NCBI RefSeq assembly: GCF_001931675.1
Contig: NZ_CP014839.1
Coordinates: 310,001 to 374,000 of the forward strand
Direction: 5' to 3'
Source of the DNA: Pandoraea thiooxydans
GTDB taxonomy: Bacteria > Pseudomonadota > Gammaproteobacteria > Burkholderiales > Burkholderiaceae
Length of the DNA stretch: 64,000 nt
A program made the position numbers and the translations under genes. The notes below the pieces were generated by a model. That model was not told the DNA's origin. It saw only the letters and a program-made list of their open reading frames with translations, and searched no databases. Below, piece after piece: positions 9,523 to 19,214 of this stretch; the first letter of the stretch is position 1, and each line of letters begins with the position of its first letter.

Positions 9523-11138
9523 ATCCCCGTCATCCCTTGAGACCAATGAGACTACAACCGTCAGTTGCCGAAACGATGCCAGCGCCCACCTTGGCACCTG
9601 CCGCAAACACCGCGCACGAGCCGCGTTCGAAGCGCGCACTGCGTCCGTCGCTGGCCGTCATCGCAGTGGCGGCGTTATGGCTTTCCGGCTGCGCGATCAG
9701 ACCGACGCCGTTTACCGACGCCGAGCGCGCACAGAGCGCGCATGCCGATCGCATCGCCATGTTCGCAAACCAGCCGCCGCTGACCGGGCCCGTCACACTC
9801 GAGGAAGCCATGGCGCGGGCGATCCGCTTCAACCTCGACCATCGCCTGAAGATGATGGAAGAGGCTCTGGCGCAGAAGCAGCTCGACGTGGCGAACTTCG
9901 ACATGCTGCCGCGTCTGACCGCCGCGGCCGGCTACACGTACCGAGACCATCCGCTCGCATCGGAGTCGATTTCGCTGCGCACGCATCAGGTGTCGTTGGA
10001 GCCGTCGTACTCGACCGATCAAAACGACCGCACGGCCGATCTCGCGTTCTCGTGGAACGTGCTCGACTTCGGCGTCAGCTACTTCGAGGCCAAAGAGCAG
10101 GCCGATCGCGTGCTCGTCGTCGAGCAGCGTCGGCGCAAGGTCGTGCAGTTGTTGATGCAGCAAGTGCGCGAGGCTTACTGGCAGGCGGTCGGTGCGCAGC
10201 GCCTGGAGAAGCAGGTCGGTCCGCTGCTTGCACAGGCCAGGCAAGCGCTGGACGATTCACGCGAGTCTCAGCAGGAAGGGCTGCGCTCGCCGCTCGATAC
10301 GCTGGCCTATCAGCATGCGCTGCTCGATATCATGCGCCAGCTCGAACTCGTGCGCGACCAGCTCGACGAGGCCAGGCCACGGCTTGCATCGCTCATGAAT
10401 GTCGCGCCCGGCACGGACATCACGCTTGCGCCGCCCAAGGGCTTTGCGGTACCGCAATTCGCCATGCCGATGGACCGGATGGAGGAGACCGCGCTGGAGC
10501 GCCGGCCGGAACTGGTCGAAGCGAGCTACAACGAGCGCATCAGCGTCAACGAAACGCACAAGGCCATTGCCAAGCTGCTTCCGGGCATCGAGGTGCAGTT
10601 GGGCACGCACTACGACAGCAACAGCTTCCTGGCCTATCATGCGTGGCGCGCGGCCGGCATCAATGTGAGCTGGAACCTGTTGAATCTGCTCAACGCGAAG
10701 AACATTCGCGGCATGGCGCATGCGCAACGCGACGTCGCACATGCGCAGCAGCTCGCGCTGTCGATGGCTGTGCTCACGCAAGTGCACGTCGCGCGCGCCG
10801 AGTTGAGCGCCAAGCAGCGTCAGTTCGATTTGTTCAGGCAGATCAACGATGTCGATGCACAGATCCTTCAGCATATGCATAACGCCACCGTCGTGAACGC
10901 GCAAGGCAAGCTCGAGGAGATCCGTGCGGCAGCTTCCGCGATGATGTCGGAGCTGCGTCTGTATCAAAGCTATGGCGAGCTCGAAGGCGCCTACGGTCAG
11001 CTGTTGGCGACGCTCGGGCTCGATCCGTTGCCCGCTGGCGCCGGCAAGCGCGATTTGAAATCGATCGAGCGGTCGATCGACAAAGAGCAAACGCGTTGGG
11101 CCCAGTTGGGCCGCGCCGACGGAGTCAAAGCGCAATGA
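9519..11138 (+). CDS. TolC/NodT-type outer-membrane channel lipoprotein
   Basis: A 539-residue outer-membrane factor. A hydrophobic segment ends in a lipobox (ALWLSGC, Cys58), predicting a lipid-anchored OprM/NodT-like channel rather than a plain TolC. Two repeated helical regions follow, as in the family (for example GPVTLEEAMARAIRFNLDH, then the QVREAYWQAVGAQR and DSRESQQEGLRSPLD segments). The first ATG overlaps the upstream stop codon (ATGA), so translation is probably coupled to the giant protein gene. A second in-frame ATG 27 bp downstream (MRLQPS) would give a more typical signal peptide. It probably forms the outer-membrane exit duct for the system built by the next three genes. Confidence 0.88.
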   Translation: MNPRHPLRPMRLQPSVAETMPAPTLAPAANTAHEPRSKRALRPSLAVIAVAALWLSGCAIRPTPFTDAERAQSAHADRIAMFANQPPLTGPVTLEEAMARAIRFNLDHRLKMMEEALAQKQLDVANFDMLPRLTAAAGYTYRDHPLASESISLRTHQVSLEPSYSTDQNDRTADLAFSWNVLDFGVSYFEAKEQADRVLVVEQRRRKVVQLLMQQVREAYWQAVGAQRLEKQVGPLLAQARQALDDSRESQQEGLRSPLDTLAYQHALLDIMRQLELVRDQLDEARPRLASLMNVAPGTDITLAPPKGFAVPQFAMPMDRMEETALERRPELVEASYNERISVNETHKAIAKLLPGIEVQLGTHYDSNSFLAYHAWRAAGINVSWNLLNLLNAKNIRGMAHAQRDVAHAQQLALSMAVLTQVHVARAELSAKQRQFDLFRQINDVDAQILQHMHNATVVNAQGKLEEIRAAASAMMSELRLYQSYGELEGAYGQLLATLGLDPLPAGAGKRDLKSIERSIDKEQTRWAQLGRADGVKAQ

Positions 11139-11986
11139 ATTCATGGTGCAGGGCAGGGCTGCGCGGCGCGGCCCTGGTGGTAGTGGCTTACAGTTGTTTC
11201 TCCGGGGGTGCCCGAGCGGCAGGATCGCAAGCCGCGGCGCCGCGCGCGTTGGCCGCCGCACCAGCGGTGCCTAATGCGCCGGCCGCGCTTGGCGTTTCTT
11301 CGTCCGTGCATGCCGAAGACGATGGCCGGATCCGGGTCCAGCTCGTCGCGCGCGACCAGGTCGATATTTCGAGCGAAATCAGCGCGAAGATCGCTTCGAT
11401 GCCATTTCGCGATGGCGATGCATTCCGCACTGGGCAGACGCTCGTGTCGCTCGATTGCTCGCTCTACCTGGCGCAATTGCACAAGGCCCAGGCGGAAGCG
11501 GAGGCCGCCGCGCAGCTCGAGCGCGTCAACGAGCGTCTCTCGCAATTGCATTCGATCGGCGAGGTCGAGGTGCAGCAGGCTCAGGCCAAAGCGAAAGCGA
11601 GTGCGGCGGAAGTGGCTTACATGCAGGCCACGGTGAGAAAGTGCAGTATTTCCGCGCCGTTCGACGGGCGCGTCGTCAAGCGCAGCGCCTCCGCGCAGCA
11701 ATTTACCGAGCCCGGCAAATCGCTTCTGACGATCATCGACACGAGTCATCTCGAACTGAAGATGATCGTGCCGTCGAAGTGGCTCGTCTGGCTCAAACCC
11801 GGCCACGCGCTCACGGTGAGTGTCGATGAAGTCGGCAAAAGCTATTCGGCCAAGGTCGTGCGGATCGGCGCGCGCGTCGATCCGGTGACGCAGACCGTCG
11901 ACGTGACGGCCGCGCTGTCTGCCCACACGCCCGAGCTGTTGCCGGGCATGAGCGGCTGGGCGCGTTTTGCCGATCCCGGCCGTTAA
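11135..11986 (+). CDS. HlyD/RND-type periplasmic adaptor (short)
   Basis: A 283-residue periplasmic adaptor starting at the ATG that overlaps the upstream stop codon (ATGA). A signal-peptide-like N-terminus (GAALVVVAYSCFSGGARA) precedes the first lipoyl half (about residues 60-105). An alpha-helical hairpin rich in Ala, Gln and Glu follows (about 110-170), then the second lipoyl half with SAPFDGRVVKRSAS and a beta-barrel domain (VDPVTQTVDVTA). It is shorter than typical AcrA-like adaptors (about 380-400 residues) and lacks a clear membrane-proximal domain. In tripartite systems this family bridges an inner-membrane protein to an outer-membrane factor; here the likely partners are the lipoprotein channel and the M50 fusion protein. 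Confidence 0.85.
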   Translation: MNSWCRAGLRGAALVVVAYSCFSGGARAAGSQAAAPRALAAAPAVPNAPAALGVSSSVHAEDDGRIRVQLVARDQVDISSEISAKIASMPFRDGDAFRTGQTLVSLDCSLYLAQLHKAQAEAEAAAQLERVNERLSQLHSIGEVEVQQAQAKAKASAAEVAYMQATVRKCSISAPFDGRVVKRSASAQQFTEPGKSLLTIIDTSHLELKMIVPSKWLVWLKPGHALTVSVDEVGKSYSAKVVRIGARVDPVTQTVDVTAALSAHTPELLPGMSGWARFADPGR

Positions 11987-12001
11987 AACGGCGGCCGCAT
12001 C

Positions 12002-13465
12002 ATGAATACCCCGCTGCGGATCGAGGCGAGCGCGCTTGCGGTGCTCTGGCAATTGTCCGCGCGCGCGCGCGAAGCGCCGAGCGAGCAGACGCTCGGCTTT
12101 GTCGTGGTCAATGAAACGCTCTCGCTCGTGCCGTACCGGCAGGCGGCATGGTGGCGTGCGCCGGCGCCCTTGCCGGGCGCGGTTGCCGCCGTCTCGGGCC
12201 TGCCGCAGAGCGACCCCGGCGCGCCGTACGTGCAGTGGCTCGGCGAAGTGTGCCGCGCGCTGGAACGTCGCGCGCAGGCAGGCTCGAACGAACCTTCCGC
12301 TTCCCAGGCCGATCAGCAGCGGGGCGCAGGCGAGGCGGGCCAGAATGCAGCGCAATCGAGCGCACCGGCGCAGAGTGCCGACGCCGCATCACCCGTTTGG
12401 CCGTATGCATTCACTGCCGACAGCCTGCCCGCCGCGCTGGCGGCCGAATGGGATGCCTGGTGGCCGACGCATGCCCTATGGGTGCCGCTGGTCGATCGGC
12501 TGGGCCGCTCGTTCGGCGGCGTGGTTTTCGCGCGTGAGCAGCCGTGGACGCCGGTGGACGAGGCGCTGCTCGCCGAACTCGCACGGGTCTGGTCGCACGC
12601 GCTCGCGGCGTTTTCTCCTCGGGCTTCCTGGAGCGAGCGCGCCAGGCTTGCGCTGCGCGCAGGCAAGTATCGGCGTCGCGTGCTGATAGCGGCCGCCTGT
12701 GCCCTGGTCGTGCCGGTGCCGCTGACGGTGCTTGCGCCGGCCGAGGTTACGCCGAAGGACCCGTTCGTCGTGCGCGCTCCGCTCGATGGTGTGATCGATC
12801 GCGTGTTCGCGCAGCCGAACCAGCGTGTCGCAGCGGGTACCCCCCTGTTTGCGCTCGACTCCACGGCGCTTGCCTCGCGCTATGCCGTGGCGAACAAGAA
12901 CTACGCAACGGCGCAGGAGGAGTATCGGCAGACCGCCCAGCTTGCAGTCACCGACGATAAGGATCGGCTCGATATGGCGCTGCGCAAGGGCAAGCTCGAT
13001 CAAAGCGCGGTCGAACTCGACTATACGGCGCACGAACTCGCACGGGTACGCGTGAGCGCACCGCGTGCCGGCGTCGCTGTATTCTCCGATCCGAACGATT
13101 GGAACGGCAAAGCGGTGTCGATCGGCGAGAAGGTGATGCTGCTTGCCGATCCGGCTCACGTCGAGCTCACCGCCTATGTGCCGGCCGCAGACAACGTCGA
13201 CGTCGTGCCCGGTGCGAGCGTCACGCTTTATCCAAAGAGCTCGCCGTTCGCCTCCTACGAGGCGCGCATCGATACGGTGGCCTACCGCGCCGAGCCGACG
13301 CCCGATGGCGTGGTGGCCTATCGCGTAAAGGCCACGTTTACCGGCAGGGTCAAGCCCCCGCTCGGCGTGATGGGTACCGCCCGCATTCATGGTCATTGGG
13401 TGCCGCTTGTCTACTATCTGTTGCGCCGCCCGCTGGCGAGCGCGCGGCAGTGGCTCGGCTGGTAG
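12002..13465 (+). CDS. Membrane-anchored HlyD-like adaptor with long cytosolic N-terminal domain
   Basis: This 487-residue protein has an unusual layout for an adaptor. About 220 residues precede the only clear membrane segment (about 227-245, VLIAAACALVVPVPLTVL). That part resembles a GAF-like sensory fold (LGFVVVNETLSLVPYRQ at the start, WVPLVDRLGRSFGGVVF later), though the assignment is tentative. After the membrane come a lipoyl/HlyD domain (VRAPLDGVIDRVFAQPNQRV), a short helical hairpin (about 290-330), the second lipoyl half (RVSAPRAGVAVFSDP) and a beta-barrel. It lies 15 bp downstream of the short adaptor gene and 39 bp upstream of the M50 gene. I infer a second adaptor whose cytosolic domain may recognise substrate or a signal. 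Confidence 0.8.
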   Translation: MNTPLRIEASALAVLWQLSARAREAPSEQTLGFVVVNETLSLVPYRQAAWWRAPAPLPGAVAAVSGLPQSDPGAPYVQWLGEVCRALERRAQAGSNEPSASQADQQRGAGEAGQNAAQSSAPAQSADAASPVWPYAFTADSLPAALAAEWDAWWPTHALWVPLVDRLGRSFGGVVFAREQPWTPVDEALLAELARVWSHALAAFSPRASWSERARLALRAGKYRRRVLIAAACALVVPVPLTVLAPAEVTPKDPFVVRAPLDGVIDRVFAQPNQRVAAGTPLFALDSTALASRYAVANKNYATAQEEYRQTAQLAVTDDKDRLDMALRKGKLDQSAVELDYTAHELARVRVSAPRAGVAVFSDPNDWNGKAVSIGEKVMLLADPAHVELTAYVPAADNVDVVPGASVTLYPKSSPFASYEARIDTVAYRAEPTPDGVVAYRVKATFTGRVKPPLGVMGTARIHGHWVPLVYYLLRRPLASARQWLGW

Positions 13466-13504
13466 GCCGTGCCGCGGCTTCCTTCATACTGACGCGGCGC
13501 ATCG

Positions 13505-15616
13505 ATGTCACACCTTCCTTCTCTTCGCCAGGAACTGAGCCTGACCCCGGGCGCGGCGACGCCCGATGGCGCGCCGACTTGGATGCTCCACGATCCGGCG
13601 GGCAATCGCTTCTTCCAGATCGGCTGGCCCGCGTTCGAAATGCTCTCGCGCTGGTCGCTCGACGACCCCGAGGCGATCGTGGCTTCGGTCAATGCGCAGA
13701 CGACGCTGCGACTGACGAGGGATGACTTCGAAGCGCTCTTGCGGATGCTGCACTATCAGCATTTGCTCGTTGCGGCGAGCCCAGCCGATACCGGGCTGCT
13801 CGAGAATGCGGCGGCCGCGCACAAGCTCTCGCGTGCAATGTGGTTGCTCAAGCACTACTTGATGATTCGTGTCCCGCTTTGGCGTCCGATGCCGTTCTTG
13901 CGGCGCTTCGCGCGGTATGCGGAAATCGCTTATCGGCCGGCGTTCTGGATGGTGATCGCGCTGATGGCGCTGACTGGCCTCGTGCTCGTGTCGCAGCGCT
14001 GGGATGAGTTTATCCACACGTTCCATGGATACGCCGACCTGCGCGGGCTGATTGCGATCGGCGCGGCCATCGCCTGCGCCAAGATATTGCATGAATTCGG
14101 TCACGCATTCACGGCGCATCGCTACGGCTGCCGGGTGCCGACGATGGGCGTCGCGCTGCTCGTGATGGTGCCGGTGCTCTATACCGATACGACCGAAGCC
14201 TGGAAGGTCCCGGGGCGCGCGCAGCGCCTGCGCATCGGCGCGGCCGGCATGCTGACGGAGCTTGCGCTGGCTGCCGTGGCGACGCTTGCCTGGAGCGTGC
14301 TGCCCGATGGCCCGCTGCGCGCCGGCGCGTTTCTGCTCGCAACGACCACATGGATCGGCACGCTGACGATCAACGCGAGCCCGTTCATGCGCTTCGACGG
14401 CTACTTCCTGCTGTCGGACTGGCTCGATATGCCGAACCTGCACGACCGGGCCTTCGCATTTGGCCGGTGGTGGCTCGCAGAACGGCTATTCGGCTTCGGC
14501 GATCCGCAGCCCGAGCCGTGCGCGGTCAAACGCCGACGCTTTCTGATCGCCTTTTCTTTCGCCACGTGGCTGTACCGGCTGGTCGTCTTTTTTTCGATCG
14601 CTTTGATTGTGTATCACACGTTCTTCAAGGCGCTGGGTTTGATGCTGTTTTTCGTCGAGTTCGGCTGGTTCATCGCGCGGCCCGTGGTCCGCGAAATCGC
14701 TGCGTGCTGGCATCGCCGCGCGCAGTTGCACTGGCGTCGCGAAACGCGGCGCACCGCGATCATCGGCGCGTTGCTGATAGGCTTTTTCGTGCTGCCTTGG
14801 CACGGCGGCGTCAGCGCCCCCGCGGTGCTTGGGCCGTTGCGTGCGCAAGGACTCTACACGCCGGAGGCCGGCTATGTGACGGCGCAGGCGCCGATCGCGC
14901 ATGACGGGCAGCGTGTGCGCGCGGGGGACGTCCTCGCGGTCCTGGCCTCGCCCGATCTCACGCATCGGCTGCAAGCGGCGCAGGCCGATGAGACCCTGTT
15001 GGGCTGGGAGGTCGCGCAACAGCCGTTCGATGAGCGGTTGCTCGAACAAGGGGCGGCGTTGCGTCGCCGATGGGACGCAGCGCGCCAGGCCGTAACGGGG
15101 CTCACCGCGCAAGTTGCCCAATTGACGCTGCGCGCTCCGTTTGACGGCATCGTGCAGACCGATGACGCGCTTGCGCCGGGGACATGGCTGCCGCGCGGCG
15201 AACACGTATTCGACGTTGTCGGGCCGATTGGCGTGAAGGGGGAAGCGTTCGTCGGCGAGGGCGACGCGGCGCGCGTCGCGGCGGGCGATCGGGTGGATTT
15301 CGTCGCAGCGGTACCCGAACTCGGTGTGGTGCACTGCCGGGTGAAGGCTGTCGATCGCGTGAACGCGGCGACGCTCGATGTCCTGTCGCTCGCGAGTGTC
15401 TATGGCGGGCCGCTACCCGTGCGGCAAGAACCGGGTACGCATCGACTCGTGCCGCTCACGGCGATCTACCGCGTACGAATCGGAGAATGTCCCGCGCACG
15501 AAGCCTGGCCCCGTGAAATCGACGGGACCGCTACGATTGGCGGTGCACGACAAAGCTTTGCGTGGCGTGGGTTGAAGTACCTCGCGTCCGTTTTTCGGCG
15601 CGAGGGTGGCGCTTAG
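13505..15616 (+). CDS. PqqD-like / M50 site-2-protease-like / HlyD-like fusion membrane protein
   Basis: A 703-residue polytopic protein. Residues 1-95 look like a PqqD-type winged-helix domain (FQIGWPAFEMLSRW, then LRMLHYQHLL). The membrane core (about 140-430) has several hydrophobic segments. It carries the metalloprotease motif HEFGH (His196, Glu197, His200) and a distal NASPFMRFDGYF motif (Asp298), matching the zinc ligands of M50/S2P enzymes. After a last membrane segment (about 420-438) the C-terminus is HlyD-like: a lipoyl half, a hairpin, then LRAPFDGIVQTDD and a beta-barrel. All catalytic residues are present, so proteolysis is plausible. Related M50-HlyD proteins occur with peptide maturation and export loci (family knowledge). 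In this operon it takes the place where a type I system would have an ABC transporter. Confidence 0.85.
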   Translation: MSHLPSLRQELSLTPGAATPDGAPTWMLHDPAGNRFFQIGWPAFEMLSRWSLDDPEAIVASVNAQTTLRLTRDDFEALLRMLHYQHLLVAASPADTGLLENAAAAHKLSRAMWLLKHYLMIRVPLWRPMPFLRRFARYAEIAYRPAFWMVIALMALTGLVLVSQRWDEFIHTFHGYADLRGLIAIGAAIACAKILHEFGHAFTAHRYGCRVPTMGVALLVMVPVLYTDTTEAWKVPGRAQRLRIGAAGMLTELALAAVATLAWSVLPDGPLRAGAFLLATTTWIGTLTINASPFMRFDGYFLLSDWLDMPNLHDRAFAFGRWWLAERLFGFGDPQPEPCAVKRRRFLIAFSFATWLYRLVVFFSIALIVYHTFFKALGLMLFFVEFGWFIARPVVREIAACWHRRAQLHWRRETRRTAIIGALLIGFFVLPWHGGVSAPAVLGPLRAQGLYTPEAGYVTAQAPIAHDGQRVRAGDVLAVLASPDLTHRLQAAQADETLLGWEVAQQPFDERLLEQGAALRRRWDAARQAVTGLTAQVAQLTLRAPFDGIVQTDDALAPGTWLPRGEHVFDVVGPIGVKGEAFVGEGDAARVAAGDRVDFVAAVPELGVVHCRVKAVDRVNAATLDVLSLASVYGGPLPVRQEPGTHRLVPLTAIYRVRIGECPAHEAWPREIDGTATIGGARQSFAWRGLKYLASVFRREGGA

Positions 15617-15807
15617 GCAGCTGCGAGCGTCAAAGCGTCGCGGATCAGCCGATCATCGAGTGCGCCCGGGGCGAGAGCTGGCCGATAGGGAACGGCGATA
15701 GCGGTTGCCGTCGTCGCGCGAGCAATGGCCGGTTGAGCTTGTGCAAGATTCACCGTAACGCGGGCAATGGCATCGCCAAGCGTTACTTGCGACAAAAGAA
15801 TTTGCAT
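15613..15807 (-). CDS. Possible small protein, 64 residues, unknown
   Basis: A minus-strand frame convergent with the M50 fusion gene: its stop codon overlaps that gene's stop by a few bases. It reads MQILLSQVTLGDAIARV and continues with an Ala/Thr-rich middle and a RLIRDALTLAAA end. Composition is protein-like rather than the Arg/Pro-rich pattern of shadow frames. A GGGGG stretch sits 3 nt before the ATG, which is close for a ribosome-binding site. I do not recognise a family. Proximity to the PqqD/M50 gene makes a peptide substrate or accessory conceivable, but this is speculation. It may also be a chance frame. Confidence 0.3.
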   Translation of the reverse strand: MQILLSQVTLGDAIARVTVNLAQAQPAIARATTATAIAVPYRPALAPGALDDRLIRDALTLAAA

Positions 15808-15825
15808 TTTCCCCCACTTCTTGCC

Positions 15826-15854
15826 TTGAAATTGCAAAACCCCGTCCCTATAAT
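15826..15854 (+). promoter_or_regulatory. groES promoter, sigma-70 with possible overlapping heat-shock sigma-32 elements
   Basis: TTGAAA (15826-15831) and TATAAT (15849-15854) are exactly 17 bp apart, a near-consensus sigma-70 promoter. The same stretch offers CTTGAAA (15825-15831), the sigma-32 -35 consensus. Thirteen bases later comes TCCCTATA, a partial match to the sigma-32 -10 box. Dual use is inferred. Confidence 0.75.
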
Positions 15855-15880
15855 TAGCACTCGTTGGCGCAGAGTGCTAA
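15854..15880 (+). promoter_or_regulatory. CIRCE element (HrcA operator)
   Basis: TTAGCACTC (15854-15862) and GAGTGCTAA (15872-15880) form a perfect 9-bp inverted repeat with a 9-nt spacer. This is the canonical CIRCE sequence bound by the HrcA repressor. It begins on the last base of the -10 box, so bound HrcA would block transcription start. Confidence 0.95.
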
Positions 15881-15955
15881 CAATCCTGAATTCAATGAAT
15901 ATGCATCGTCTTGCATATTCCGGTTTGGCAATTTCACTAGAGAAGAGGAGTTTGT

Positions 15956-16246
15956 ATGAACCTTCGTCCCTTGCATGACCGCGTCATCGTCAAGCGCCTG
16001 GACAATGAAACGAAAACCGCTTCCGGTATCGTTATTCCTGATGCAGCCGCCGAAAAGCCCGATCAGGGCGAGATTCTGGCCGTCGGTCCGGGCAAGAAAG
16101 ATGACAAGGGCAATTTGATTGCGCTGGACGTTAAGGTCGGCGATCGTGTGTTGTTCGGCAAGTATGCTGGCCAAAGCGTCAAGATCGACGGCCAGGAATT
16201 GCTGGTGATGCGCGAAGAAGACCTGATGGCCGTGGTGAACAAGTAA
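15956..16246 (+). CDS. groES: Co-chaperonin GroES
   Basis: A 96-residue protein of normal family length, starting [15 protein letters not shown]. The mobile loop segment is [15 protein letters not shown] and the end is [13 protein letters not shown]. GroES forms the seven-subunit lid on the GroEL cage and drives ATP-dependent folding of cytosolic proteins. A clear ribosome-binding site (AGAAGAGGAG) precedes the ATG. The gene is first in a two-gene operon behind the CIRCE element, so HrcA repression and heat induction are expected. Confidence 0.98.
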   Translation: MNLRPLHDRVIVKRLDNETKTASGIVIPDAAAEKPDQGEILAVGPGKKDDKGNLIALDVKVGDRVLFGKYAGQSVKIDGQELLVMREEDLMAVVNK

Positions 16247-16258
16247 GCGTCTACTTGA

Positions 16259-17941
<1,683 letters not shown>

Positions 17942-17988
17942 TATCCGGCACGTGTCGGGGGCGTTTGGCAACAGGCGCTCCGGTCATG

Positions 17989-18022
17989 AAAAAAGCTCGC
18001 GTGCGAACGCGAGCTTTTTTTT
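17989..18022. terminator. Bidirectional rho-independent terminator between groEL and moaC
   Basis: GCTCGCG (17995-18001) and CGCGAGC (18008-18014) form a stem with a 6-nt loop. It has A-runs before and T-runs after, so it can end groEL transcripts on the plus strand and moaC transcripts on the minus strand. Confidence 0.9.
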
Positions 18023-18056
18023 CGTGTGCTGCAGCCGAGGGGCGTTGCAGCGATTC

Positions 18057-18533
18057 CTACGCCGCCACCCAATCTCCCGACTTGCCTCCGTGCTTCTCCA
18101 GCACGCGTACGTCGGTCATCGTCATCCCGCGGTCGACCGCCTTGCACATGTCATAGATGGTGAGCAACCCAACCTGCACGGCGGTCAGTGCTTCCATCTC
18201 CACCCCGGTGCGGCCCAGCGTTTCGACCTGAGCGCGGCAGTGTACGGCGCTGGCGGCCTCGTCGAGCAGAAACTCCACCGCCACGCGCGTGAGCGCCAGC
18301 GGATGGCACAGGGGGATCAGGTCGGCGGTGCGTTTGGCGCCCTGAATCGCCGCGATGCGCGCCACGCCAAGAACGTCGCCCTTTTTAGCGGATCCGCTGC
18401 GGATCAGTTGCAGCGTCTGCGGCTGCATGACGATCGTACCGCGCGCGATCGCGACGCGGTGCGTGACATCTTTATTGCCAACGTCGACCATATGGGCCTG
18501 ACCGGTGGCGTCGAAGTGTGTGAGATTTGCCAT
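18057..18533 (-). CDS. moaC: Cyclic pyranopterin monophosphate synthase MoaC
   Basis: This 158-residue protein matches MoaC in length and motifs: [16 protein letters not shown] at the start, LIPLCHPL in the middle and [20 protein letters not shown] near the end. MoaC acts after MoaA to form cyclic pyranopterin monophosphate, the first stable intermediate of molybdenum cofactor synthesis. The cofactor is needed by the CoxL-type hydroxylase encoded further right in the window, though the two loci are far apart and not co-transcribed. It is the last gene of a minus-strand series and shares the terminator with groEL. The upstream gap of 66 bp could hold its own promoter. Confidence 0.95.
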   Translation of the reverse strand: MANLTHFDATGQAHMVDVGNKDVTHRVAIARGTIVMQPQTLQLIRSGSAKKGDVLGVARIAAIQGAKRTADLIPLCHPLALTRVAVEFLLDEAASAVHCRAQVETLGRTGVEMEALTAVQVGLLTIYDMCKAVDRGMTMTDVRVLEKHGGKSGDWVAA

Positions 18534-18599
18534 GTGACTGAAAATGTACAGAGACGACTCGGATGGCGAACATCATAGCAGCGCGCGTTGGCGCGCAAC

Positions 18600-19214
18600 T
18601 CATCGCGTCGTGTCGGTGTCCTTGCGCGGCTTTGCGGCAGGGTGTGGTTCATAGCCGTAGCGCGCAGGCATACTGGCACGCGTGATGGTCCGTAGCGGCA
18701 GCATCCGGCCGGTGCCCCAGTGCAGCCGCGCCTCATGCGGCGGCTCGGGCAGCTCGTCCGGCAGGGCATCGTGCTCGCTCAGCAACCCCAGATCGTGATC
18801 GTGCAGCACGCCTATGCGTGCCGGTGCGCCGGCCGTGGCCGCGCTCTCGAACAGCACATTGCCTTCGTCGTCGAGCAGGCACGCGACGGGCTCGAACGGC
18901 GAGTCCGTCTGATCGGTCAGCGCGGGCGCCTTGTCGCGCCAATCGAGCCGCAAGACGAACGGCGTATAAGCCAATTCAACGTAGACGCGCTGCGGACCAT
19001 TCTGGAAATACCACTGACCTGAATCATCGCAGCCATAGTTGCGATTGATGAAGCCGTTCAAGGCGGCATGCCGGATTGGCTCGCCCAGACTGCCGGCACG
19101 CTGTGCGGCCTCGTCGCGCATGCGCCAGATGCCGCGCCGGTCGAGTGCCAGCCAGCCGAAGCAGTGGGGGACGTTGGGCCATTTGGCCAGCGCTTGCGTG
19201 ACGATCTCATCCAT
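18600..19214 (-). CDS. Conserved hypothetical protein (DUF2944-like, uncertain)
   Basis: About 204 residues from the ATG at 19214 (MDEIVTQALAKWPNVPHCFGW), which overlaps the end of the YheT-like gene by 8 bp. A further in-frame ATG 18 bp upstream (MESSFAMDE) is also possible. The protein is soluble, acidic and has no signal peptide or membrane segment. Visible conserved-looking stretches are GWLALDRRGIWRMRDEAA, INRNYGCDDSGQWYFQNGPQ and PFVLRLD. I associate this pattern with a beta-proteobacterial family of unknown function found next to YheT hydrolases, but I am not sure of the family number. The overlap suggests co-translation with the hydrolase. Confidence 0.75.
   Translation of the reverse strand: MDEIVTQALAKWPNVPHCFGWLALDRRGIWRMRDEAAQRAGSLGEPIRHAALNGFINRNYGCDDSGQWYFQNGPQRVYVELAYTPFVLRLDWRDKAPALTDQTDSPFEPVACLLDDEGNVLFESAATAGAPARIGVLHDHDLGLLSEHDALPDELPEPPHEARLHWGTGRMLPLRTITRASMPARYGYEPHPAAKPRKDTDTTR

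Noticed and set aside
2422..15616. Classical type I secretion (RTX) locus
   Set aside because: No ABC transporter gene is present and I saw no GGxGxDxUx nonapeptides in the giant protein.
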